This document shows, one piece after another, positions 1 to 6,197 of a stretch of 7,904 nucleotides of DNA (within the stretch, counting starts at the first letter, position 1; every line of letters starts with the position of its first letter). Below the pieces are notes generated by a model that worked only from the letters and a program-made list of their open reading frames with translations, was not told the DNA's origin and made no database searches. Source of the stretch: CAZWVM01 sp964637705 (GTDB lineage: Bacteria > UBA8481); contig CAZWVM010000170.1 in NCBI GenBank assembly GCA_964637705.1, positions 1 through 7,904 on the forward strand. The letters run 5' to 3'. Position numbers and translations under genes: made by a program.

Positions 1-337
1 CCACTCCTCACTCCTCGCTCTCCACTCCTCACTCCTCGCTCCTCACTCCTCACTCCTCACTCCTCACTCCACACTCCTCACTCCTCGCTCCTCACTCCCC
101 ACTCCTCACTCCTCGCTCCTCACTCCTCACTCCTCACTCCCCACTCCTCACTCCTCGCTCTCCACTCCTCACTCCTCGCTCCTCACTCCTCACTCCTCAC
201 TCCTCACTCCACACTCCTCACTCCTCGCTCCTCACTCCCCACTCCTCACTCCTCGCTCCTCACTCCTCACTCCTCACTCCCCACTCCTCACTCCTCGCTC
301 TCCACTCCTCACTCCTCGCTCCTCACTCCTCACTCTT
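1..337. repeat. Nested tandem array: 7-bp units in a 140-bp higher-order repeat
   Basis: Positions 2-337 divide without any indel into 48 heptamers. The consensus is CACTCCT, with variants CGCTCCT, CGCTCTC, CACTCCA and CACTCCC. The variants recur in a fixed order every 20 units, so 1-140 and 141-280 are identical base for base and 281-335 repeats 1-55. A looser 21-bp grouping (two CACTCCT plus one CGCTCCT) is visible inside the unit. The plus strand is nearly all pyrimidine and the minus strand reads (AGGAGTG)n. CACTCCTCAC is a mirror repeat. The array may continue beyond the left edge. No start codon or reliable coding signal is seen in it. Exact 140-bp identity indicates recent block duplication, by recombination or slippage. 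Confidence 0.97.
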
Positions 338-391
338 CTGATGCGGTCCCCGCTCCCTTCCGCTACACTCTCCCGGCGCACAGCGCGCTCC

Positions 392-397
392 AGGAGG
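392..397 (+). promoter_or_regulatory. Shine-Dalgarno site AGGAGG of the sugar-binding lipoprotein gene
   Basis: A full AGGAGG sits 8 nt before the ATG at 406. This fixes the start of the first plus-strand gene. The 68 bp between the repeat array and this ATG hold no convincing -35/-10 pair. Confidence 0.85.
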
Positions 398-405
398 TTC
401 CCCAA

Positions 406-1449
406 ATGAAGCGTTTCATCTCGTTTCTCTCCCTCGGCCTTTTCGTCGCCCTCGCGGCCGCCTGCGGCGGCTCAACCGCGCCGGGCACCGACGGCGCCGG
501 CATCCCGCCGAGGGCGAACCCGGCGAACGCGCCGGTGAAGATCGGGTTCATCCTTGCGACCGAGCAGGAGGAGCGTTACCAGCGCGACAAGGCGAGCTTC
601 CTGGAGGCCGCGAAGAAGATGGGCGCCGAGGTCATCTTCCTCTCCTGCAACAACGAGGAGGCGACACAGCGCACCAACGTCGAATCGGTGCTCGCCCAGG
701 GCGTCTCGATCCTCGTCATCCAGCCCGTCAACTCGGACAACGCCGGGGTCTTCGTCGACCAGGCCCACGCCAAGGGCGTGCAGGTCATCGCGTACGACCG
801 AATGATCAACCACAAGGATCTCGACTACTACGCCGGCCAGAACTCGGCCGAGGTGGGGCGCCTCCAGGCGGAGGCGGCGGTGGAATGGATGAAGGCGAAC
901 GGCGGCGTCGGGCCGGTGCTCGTCCTCTCCGGCCAGCAGGGTCACAGCGTGGCGGAAGCGATCACGGAAGCCAATCGGAAGGTCCTGGAGGCCGCCGGCG
1001 TCACGATTGCGGCCCAGCAGTACCACGACGCCTGGGGCACGGACCAGGCCCTCGCGACGACCGAGAACCAGCTCGTCCGGAACCCCGGGATCAAGGCGAT
1101 CCTCTGCAACAACAGCGGGATGGCGCGCGGGGCGGTCCAGGCCGTGGAGAAGGCCGGGCGGATCGGGCAGGTCTTCATCACCGGAGCGGACGCGGACAAG
1201 GCGAACATCGAGTATCTGATCGCGGGCAAGCAGCAGCAGGACGTGTACAAGGACGAGATCACGCTCGCCGCGACCGCGGCCGAACTCGCGGTCAACCTCG
1301 CGCGCGGCCAGGCCGTCGCCCCGAAGGATCCCCCGACGACCTACAAGGACGCGGTGAACGTGAAGACGCTCCTGACGCCGGTCAAGCCCGTCACGGCCGA
1401 GAACTATCGCTCGATCGTCGTCGAGGCCGGGCCTCGTTATCCGCTCTAG
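406..1449 (+). CDS. XylF-like periplasmic sugar-binding lipoprotein (ABC-type, Peripla_BP_4)
   Basis: This 347-residue exported protein binds a sugar outside the cytoplasmic membrane. Residues 1-19 are a signal peptide (K2-R3, then a hydrophobic core) ending in LAAAC, with Cys20 as the likely lipidated residue. The lipobox is slightly relaxed because Ala, not Leu, is at -3. The mature part has the two-lobed type I periplasmic-binding fold. Several segments match what is known of D-xylose-binding protein XylF: AYDRMIN at 129-135, the GADAD stretch at 260-264, VYKDEIT at 280-286, and LLTPVKP near the C-terminus. XylF itself is about 330 residues. No xylG- or xylH-like gene follows; the next gene, 13 bp on, is a glycoside hydrolase, so the ligand may be a product of that enzyme. 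Xylose specificity is not established. Rhizobial-type chemotaxis binding proteins of the same fold are an alternative. Confidence 0.9.
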   Translation: MKRFISFLSLGLFVALAAACGGSTAPGTDGAGIPPRANPANAPVKIGFILATEQEERYQRDKASFLEAAKKMGAEVIFLSCNNEEATQRTNVESVLAQGVSILVIQPVNSDNAGVFVDQAHAKGVQVIAYDRMINHKDLDYYAGQNSAEVGRLQAEAAVEWMKANGGVGPVLVLSGQQGHSVAEAITEANRKVLEAAGVTIAAQQYHDAWGTDQALATTENQLVRNPGIKAILCNNSGMARGAVQAVEKAGRIGQVFITGADADKANIEYLIAGKQQQDVYKDEITLAATAAELAVNLARGQAVAPKDPPTTYKDAVNVKTLLTPVKPVTAENYRSIVVEAGPRYPL

Positions 1450-1462
1450 GGCGGACCGCATC

Positions 1463-3859
1463 ATGGCCCTCCGGTCGGGTGATCGCGCCGCGAACCGGCG
1501 CTTCGCCGTTCTCGGCCTCGTCGCGATGGCGCTTCTCGCCGTTCTGGGCGGAGTTCGGACGGAGGCGGAGGAGATCGCGACCGCGGCCGCGCCCGAGTTC
1601 GATGCGCGGCTGGCGCTGGACTCCGGCTGGTTCTTCTCCAAGGGCGACAACCCGGCATGGAAGGACGCGGCGCCCGCCGAGGCCTCACGCGACTTCCCCG
1701 TCGGGAGGAAGTGGGAGGAGTGCGGCCTCGAGGGCTACGACGGATACGGCTGGTATTTCCGCAACGTCACTCCGCCGCCCGCGCTTCTCGGCCGCCCGGT
1801 CGTCCTCTTCCTCGGCAAGATCGACGATGCCGACGAGGTCTTCGTCAACGGGCGAAAGGTCGGCGGACTCGGTTCCTTCCCCCCGGCGTTCGCCACCGCC
1901 TGGAACACGAATCGACACTATCTCCTGCCCGCGGGCGCCCTGAAGCCGGGCACCAACCTCGTCGCGGTGCGGGTGTACGACGGAGGAGGAGGCGGCGGTC
2001 TCCACCACGGGATACCCGTCCTGCAGACCGAGGAGGATTACGAGCGCAGCATGAGGGATCGATTCCGCCCCCACCGTTCCTTCCACCACATCCCCTTCTC
2101 CAACGGGCTCGCCTCGTCGAAGCTCAACCTCGAGAGAAACTTCATCGACAGTTTCCGCGAGCACATCTACTCGCAGTATGACGAGTCGACGCGCACGAGG
2201 GACTTCTGCAAGGCCCTCCATTTCGGCGCGCGGCCGGCGGCGATCCGGGAGGCGGAATACGTGCCGGGCACCGGCATCGTCCGGTTCACGTCGGAGATGG
2301 ACGGGCGCAGGATCACCGGCTATGCCTTCGCCCCGTTCGATTCGGACAAGAAGAAGCTCTATCTCCTCGTGGACCTGGGTGAAGGCTACGACGGGTCCGC
2401 GGCCTTCACGGCGCGATTCGAGATCGGGGCGGGCGACACCTTTGCGGGCGAAGGCATGGCGGTGGCCCAGCGGTCCTCGGACGGCAAGGATTACCTGACC
2501 TACAAGCTTTTCACGGAGCGGGGCTCGCTTCCGGCGACGATGAAGAACGCGATCGTCTCGGGAGCGATGCCGACGGGGGCGCGATGGATCGGGCTCTCCG
2601 TGACCTACTCGCGGGAGGGATCGGACAGCGAACCGGAGACGCAGAGCCCGCGGGAACTCGTCGAGAAGGAGACGGCCTGGTGGGCAGCATGGCACGCGTC
2701 CGAGGCCGAACCGCGCTACGCGAGCGAGTCCGAGCGCGCGCTCTTCCGCCAGTCCACGGCGATCCTGAAGATGGGCCAGTGCCGCGAACCGGGCCGGCCA
2801 CACGGCCAGGTGCTCGCGAGCCTCCCGCCCGGGCACTGGAACATCTGCTGGATCCGCGACGGCGCGTACGCGGTCAACGGGCTGGTGCTTTCACGCCACT
2901 TCGCGGAGGCGCGCGACGCGCTGCGATTCTTTCTGGAGGCCGAGTGCGGCCGGTACGTGACGTGGGAGATCGACGGGATCGATTACGGCGTCGGCATGCC
3001 GTATCGGATCTCGGTCTGCCGTTACTACGGAAACGGCACGGAGGAATCCGACGGGGGGGAGGATCCGAACATCGAGCTCGACGGTTTCGGGCTTTTCCTC
3101 TGGGTGATGGAGGAGTACGTGCGCGCGAGCGGCGACGAGACCTTCCTGCGGGCGTATGAGGAGAGAATCTTTCAGGAGATCGCGGACGTGATCGTCCACT
3201 GCCTCGAGCCGGGAACCCGCGTGATGAAGAGGGAGTCGGGCCCGTGGGAGCGTCACCTCGTCGACAACGGCTACAACGGCGCCAAGCGCTTCTCCTACAC
3301 CTCCGCCACGGCCTACAGGGGTCTCCTCTCCGCCGCCGCGCTGGCCGAGCGCCTCGGCCGCGCGGAGAAGGCGGCCTCGTATCGGGCCGCCGCGGCCGAT
3401 CTGCGCGAAGGCTTCCGACGCCAATTCATCGCCTTCCCCTGCGGGCACGTGAAGGGCAACCTCGAGGAGCGGGGCGTCGATCGTCACCTCGACGCGGGCG
3501 CCGTCGAGGCGGTGAACTTCGACGTCGTCGATTCGCGCACGGCGCGGCTGACGCTCGAGGCCTTCGACCGGTTCCTGAAGAAGCCCTACACGCCCGGCTA
3601 CATGCGCAACGACGACGGCGGCGACTACGACCGCGCCGAGTGGATCGTGATCGACCTGCGCACGGCCTCGGCCTGGGCGCGCCTCGGCGAGCGGGCGCGC
3701 CACGAGACGCTCGTCGGCTGGGTCACGGCCCAGTCGGCCGCGAACTTCAACATCATCGCGGAACTCTACTCGGAGGACGGAGCGGACTACGAGGGCGCGG
3801 TCCCGATGTGCGGTTTCGGTCCGGGCGCCTACATCACGGCGCTTTTCGACCGTCCCTAG
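1463..3859 (+). CDS. Secreted GH15-like (glucoamylase/glucodextranase-type) glycoside hydrolase with N-terminal galactose-binding-like domain
   Basis: This 798-residue protein has an N-terminal signal sequence (R12-R13, hydrophobic 14-31), so it is exported. Residues about 45-185 look like a beta jelly-roll of the GH2 sugar-binding type: GWYFRNV at 96-102, then DDADEVFVNGRKVGG with Asn129. Residues about 215-410 look like a beta-sandwich. Residues about 425-798 resemble the (alpha/alpha)6 barrel of GH15: WIRDGAY at 463-469 (family WxRD), ELDGFG at 538-543 (family Q-x-D-G-x-G), PWERH at 594-598, and IAELY at 765-769. By position Glu596 would be the general acid and Glu767 the general base; that is inference. 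GH15 enzymes release glucose from alpha-glucans, but the substrate here is not proven. The ATG is 13 bp after the preceding stop with only a weak ribosome site, suggesting coupling. A related barrel family such as GH63 or GH65 is the main alternative. Confidence 0.85.
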   Translation: MALRSGDRAANRRFAVLGLVAMALLAVLGGVRTEAEEIATAAAPEFDARLALDSGWFFSKGDNPAWKDAAPAEASRDFPVGRKWEECGLEGYDGYGWYFRNVTPPPALLGRPVVLFLGKIDDADEVFVNGRKVGGLGSFPPAFATAWNTNRHYLLPAGALKPGTNLVAVRVYDGGGGGGLHHGIPVLQTEEDYERSMRDRFRPHRSFHHIPFSNGLASSKLNLERNFIDSFREHIYSQYDESTRTRDFCKALHFGARPAAIREAEYVPGTGIVRFTSEMDGRRITGYAFAPFDSDKKKLYLLVDLGEGYDGSAAFTARFEIGAGDTFAGEGMAVAQRSSDGKDYLTYKLFTERGSLPATMKNAIVSGAMPTGARWIGLSVTYSREGSDSEPETQSPRELVEKETAWWAAWHASEAEPRYASESERALFRQSTAILKMGQCREPGRPHGQVLASLPPGHWNICWIRDGAYAVNGLVLSRHFAEARDALRFFLEAECGRYVTWEIDGIDYGVGMPYRISVCRYYGNGTEESDGGEDPNIELDGFGLFLWVMEEYVRASGDETFLRAYEERIFQEIADVIVHCLEPGTRVMKRESGPWERHLVDNGYNGAKRFSYTSATAYRGLLSAAALAERLGRAEKAASYRAAAADLREGFRRQFIAFPCGHVKGNLEERGVDRHLDAGAVEAVNFDVVDSRTARLTLEAFDRFLKKPYTPGYMRNDDGGDYDRAEWIVIDLRTASAWARLGERARHETLVGWVTAQSAANFNIIAELYSEDGADYEGAVPMCGFGPGAYITALFDRP

Positions 3860-3878
3860 TCGCCGCTCGGGAGGGGGG

Positions 3879-4688
3879 ATGAATTCCATGGACGGGGCGT
3901 CATGGTATCTCTGGGGCGCGGACGGGGCCCAAGGGCCTTACACCGCCGCCCAACTCTCGGAATGGCTCGCGCAGGGCGTCATCACGACGGGGTGGAACGC
4001 CTGGCGGGAAGGAATGGAGGCCTGGAAGCCCTTGGCGGAGATTCCCGGCTTGACCCGGCCCGCCGCGCCCACGGCGCCGATTCCCTCCCTCGCTCCCCGA
4101 CCCGCCGCCTCCCCCGCTCGTGAGCCCACGCCCCTTCCCGACTCGCCCTCGCCGCTCCCGGCGCGACCCGCGAAGAAGAAGAGCGAGAAACGCGAGGGAC
4201 GCGGTTTCTCCCTGATGCCGATTCTTCTTCCGGTCTTTCTCGCCGCCCTGGGCTACGGGGGATGGATTGCGGCGAAGGAGCCTACCGATCCCGCCTACGT
4301 CGTCTGCCGGGAATTTTCGGACGCGATGTTCCGCCGTGATTTCGCCGCGGCAAAGGCGGTGGCGGCGGAAGGGGCTCTTTCGGAAGCGACGATCGCCGAG
4401 CAGAATCCGCGCATGACCGGTCTGCCGGGACAGTCGGGCGAGCCCATCCGGTTCACCTGCCGAACGCTCGGCGCGGTCGGACCCTCCTCCGGCGAGAAGG
4501 AGGCCGTCGGATTTCTCGAAAGCATCGTGAGGGCGAACGGGGGCGTGGAGCATTACCAGGTCACCGCCGAGACCGTGAGAACGGCCGAGGGCCGGCGTGT
4601 CTGCTTCTTTCATCGCGAGGAGGCCGCGGGTTCGAATCCGCTCCACGAGATCCGCCTGCTGGTCGCGAAAACCGGCGTCAAGTTCTAG
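3879..4688 (+). CDS. GYF_2-domain single-pass membrane protein with unassigned extracytoplasmic domain
   Basis: The 269-residue product has four parts. Residues 8-58 match the bacterial GYF_2 (DUF4339) pattern: WYLW, GPYTAAQLSEWL, then WREGMEAWKPLAEIPGL. Residues 59-97 are a proline-rich linker with 14 prolines. A basic stretch at 99-108 precedes one hydrophobic segment at about 111-132, which predicts the GYF_2 domain inside and the C-terminus outside. Residues 134-269 carry an unrecognised domain; its FSDAMFRRDFAAAKAV helix recalls NTF2-like folds, without proof. GYF domains bind proline-rich peptides, so this is probably a scaffold or adaptor. The gene lies 19 bp after the hydrolase gene. 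GGGAGG at 3869-3874 lies 4 nt before the ATG at 3879 and 13 nt before a second ATG at 3888, so either start is possible. Confidence 0.85.
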   Translation: MNSMDGASWYLWGADGAQGPYTAAQLSEWLAQGVITTGWNAWREGMEAWKPLAEIPGLTRPAAPTAPIPSLAPRPAASPAREPTPLPDSPSPLPARPAKKKSEKREGRGFSLMPILLPVFLAALGYGGWIAAKEPTDPAYVVCREFSDAMFRRDFAAAKAVAAEGALSEATIAEQNPRMTGLPGQSGEPIRFTCRTLGAVGPSSGEKEAVGFLESIVRANGGVEHYQVTAETVRTAEGRRVCFFHREEAAGSNPLHEIRLLVAKTGVKF

Positions 4689-4697
4689 AACCTGCCG

Positions 4698-4719
4698 CGA
4701 CCGGCCGCGCAAGCCGGCG
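4698..4719. terminator. Possible hairpin between convergent operons
   Basis: CCGGC (4701-4705) pairs with GCCGG (4713-4717) around a 7-nt loop. It extends by two pairs past a bulged A4700. A competing 7-bp stem pairs 4691-4697 with 4715-4721. It sits in the 35-bp gap where two operons converge, a natural place for a shared terminator. No T-tract follows on either strand, so intrinsic termination is uncertain. Confidence 0.3.
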
Positions 4720-4723
4720 GGCG

Positions 4724-5137
4724 TCAGTCGACCCGGATCGTGAACTCCATGGACCGGGCCGGTTGCACCCCCGTTTCCCAAGGTCTCAGGTAGTCGAAGA
4801 CGATTCGGCCCGTGCCGGCCTCGCCCCCGCGAAAGACCCAGATCTCCTCGCCGCCGGCGCCCACCATCGATTCGCCTTCATCGCCCGCGAAGAACTGCCC
4901 CACAAGTTCGGCGGGCGGACGCGGCAGGTCGGTCCGGATCCACCATTCGAAGCCGGTCGTCGGGTTCGAAGAGAGATGGATTTCAAAGGTGTCGCCGGTC
5001 GATACGCGGATCGCGGTGTCCTTCTCGCCGAAGGCGGCGACGCGCGCGGTGGGAGCGGGCGGGCAGCAGGCGCCCGGAGGACGTCCGCAGGCCGCGGACG
5101 CGAGAAGGACGAGGAGCGCCGCGAGGCGAAGATTCAC
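4724..5137 (-). CDS. Chagasin-family (I42) cysteine peptidase inhibitor, predicted lipoprotein
   Basis: A 137-residue exported protein predicted to block papain-family (C1) cysteine peptidases. All three inhibitory loop signatures of chagasin are present: NPTTGFEW at 58-65, GAGG at 93-96, and RPWE at 118-121. This is strong evidence for the family. Residues 1-16 are a hydrophobic signal peptide ending ASAAC, so Cys17 is probably lipidated; two more cysteines (24, 25) follow in a short proline-rich tether. The GTG start at 5137 overlaps the kinase stop codon as GTGA. There is no Shine-Dalgarno, so the gene is probably translated by coupling. The same frame stays open upstream through the kinase gene, but that part reads as Arg/Gly/Pro-rich shadow sequence, and the signal peptide marks the true start. 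No C1 peptidase is encoded in this window. Confidence 0.9.
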   Translation of the reverse strand: MNLRLAALLVLLASAACGRPPGACCPPAPTARVAAFGEKDTAIRVSTGDTFEIHLSSNPTTGFEWWIRTDLPRPPAELVGQFFAGDEGESMVGAGGEEIWVFRGGEAGTGRIVFDYLRPWETGVQPARSMEFTIRVD

Positions 5138-6195
5138 ACCACGCCCCGGTGGCGCGTGGCGACGATCGTCGAGAGTTCCGGGCCGGCGACCGTCGTGCCG
5201 TCCTTCTCCAGGAGCCAGGGATCCACGACGAGACCGGGGAAGAACTCGGAGAGATGGTGCGCGAGCGTGACGAAGGTCGGGCCCAGCCCGCCCCGGTAGA
5301 TCGCCTCCTCCAGGGCGTTGGCCATGAGCCCGGCGTGCTCGTAGCGGTCGGCCGGGTCCGGCCGGGTCGCCTTCAGGATGATCTCCTCGATCTCCTCGGA
5401 GATATCCGGCCGGATCGTGCGGATCGGAGGCGGCGGTTCCTTCGTCACGCGGTCGATGATCTCGGAGAACTTCTCGCCCTCGAAGCAGGGGCGGCCGGCG
5501 AGCACCTCCCAGAGGACGATGCCGAGCGCGTAGAGATCGACCCGGGGATCGGGCTTCTGCCCCCGGATGTATTCCGGCGCCATGTAGCGGGCCTTCCCGA
5601 GGAGCATCTCCTCGTCCTCCTCCTCCCACTGCTCCACCTTCGCGACGCCGAAATCGAGGAGCTTGACCTCGCCCTCGGAGGAGATGAGGACGTTGCCCGG
5701 GGAGATGTCGCGGTGAACGATGCCGAGGAGCCGGCCGTAGCGGTCGCGCTTGTGGTGGGCGTATTCCAGGGCGCGCGCCACGCGCGAGCAGATGTAGACG
5801 GCGAGCGAAGGCGGAAAGGGATGGCCCGCCTTCAGATGCTCCTCCATCAGGTCCAGGAGCGTCGGCCCGTGCACGTATTCCATGGCGATGTAGAGGCGCC
5901 CGGCCATCGCACCCTCGTCGATCTCGCCGAAGTGGTAGATCTGCACGATGTGCACGTGGACCAGGTCCGCGACGAGCTTGGCCTCGCGGACGAAGCGCGC
6001 GGCGAAATGCTTGTCCTGGGAGAACTTCGGCAGGATCACCTTCAAGGCCATGAGCTTCTCGAAGCCCTGCACGCCGAAGCACACGGCCTCGTAGACCGAG
6101 CCCATGCCGCCCTTCCCGATGAGGCGGTTGAACCGATACCGGGTCGAGTCGACGATCTCCAGGCCCGGCCGGATGTCCTCCTCTCCCCCCATCAT
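5134..6195 (-). CDS. Hanks-type (PknB-like) Ser/Thr protein kinase, soluble
   Basis: A 353-residue cytoplasmic kinase with the catalytic domain at about 20-295. Visible motifs are the glycine loop GKGGMGSVYEA (27-37), ATP-anchoring Lys52 in ALKV, the alpha-C Glu71, catalytic loop HRDISPGN (161-168, base Asp163), DFG (181-183), APE (206-208) and DLYALG. Key catalytic residues are intact, so activity is expected. The usual Lys of HRDxKPxN is Ser165 and the usual P+1-loop Thr is Lys201; both changes also occur together in many myxobacterial-type kinases. The activation segment contains an acidic run (EEEDEE, 191-196) and no Ser or Thr. No membrane segment or sensor domain follows, only a tail of about 55 residues. 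The ATG is 2 bp after the FHA-GAF stop, so the two are probably translationally coupled; FHA is a classic reader of such kinases. A second ATG at 6192 is possible. Confidence 0.95.
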   Translation of the reverse strand: MMGGEEDIRPGLEIVDSTRYRFNRLIGKGGMGSVYEAVCFGVQGFEKLMALKVILPKFSQDKHFAARFVREAKLVADLVHVHIVQIYHFGEIDEGAMAGRLYIAMEYVHGPTLLDLMEEHLKAGHPFPPSLAVYICSRVARALEYAHHKRDRYGRLLGIVHRDISPGNVLISSEGEVKLLDFGVAKVEQWEEEDEEMLLGKARYMAPEYIRGQKPDPRVDLYALGIVLWEVLAGRPCFEGEKFSEIIDRVTKEPPPPIRTIRPDISEEIEEIILKATRPDPADRYEHAGLMANALEEAIYRGGLGPTFVTLAHHLSEFFPGLVVDPWLLEKDGTTVAGPELSTIVATRHRGVV

Positions 6196-6197
6196 GA

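Noticed and set aside
1..337. CRISPR array or coding repeat region
   Set aside because: Units are 7 bp with no spacers. The plus strand is free of stops only because the pyrimidine-rich sequence cannot form them; there is no start codon or ribosome site.
364..369. TACACT as a -10 box for the sugar-binding lipoprotein gene
   Set aside because: No -35-like sequence lies at the right distance upstream (341-346 is ATGCGG), and a four-of-six match alone is expected by chance.
472..1650. Long minus-strand open frame opposite the sugar-binding lipoprotein gene
   Set aside because: Its translation is Arg/Asp/Leu-rich with no domain signal. The opposite frame has clear XylF motifs, a signal peptide and a ribosome site; this is a high-G+C shadow.
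1685..2836. Long minus-strand open frame opposite the hydrolase gene
   Set aside because: Low-complexity Arg/Glu-rich translation without motifs, antisense to a gene with recognisable domains.
4724..6082. A single 452-residue minus-strand protein including the chagasin domain
   Set aside because: The part upstream of 5137 is the kinase gene read in another frame and is Arg/Gly/Pro-rich. The GTG at 5137 begins a proper signal peptide and overlaps the kinase stop.
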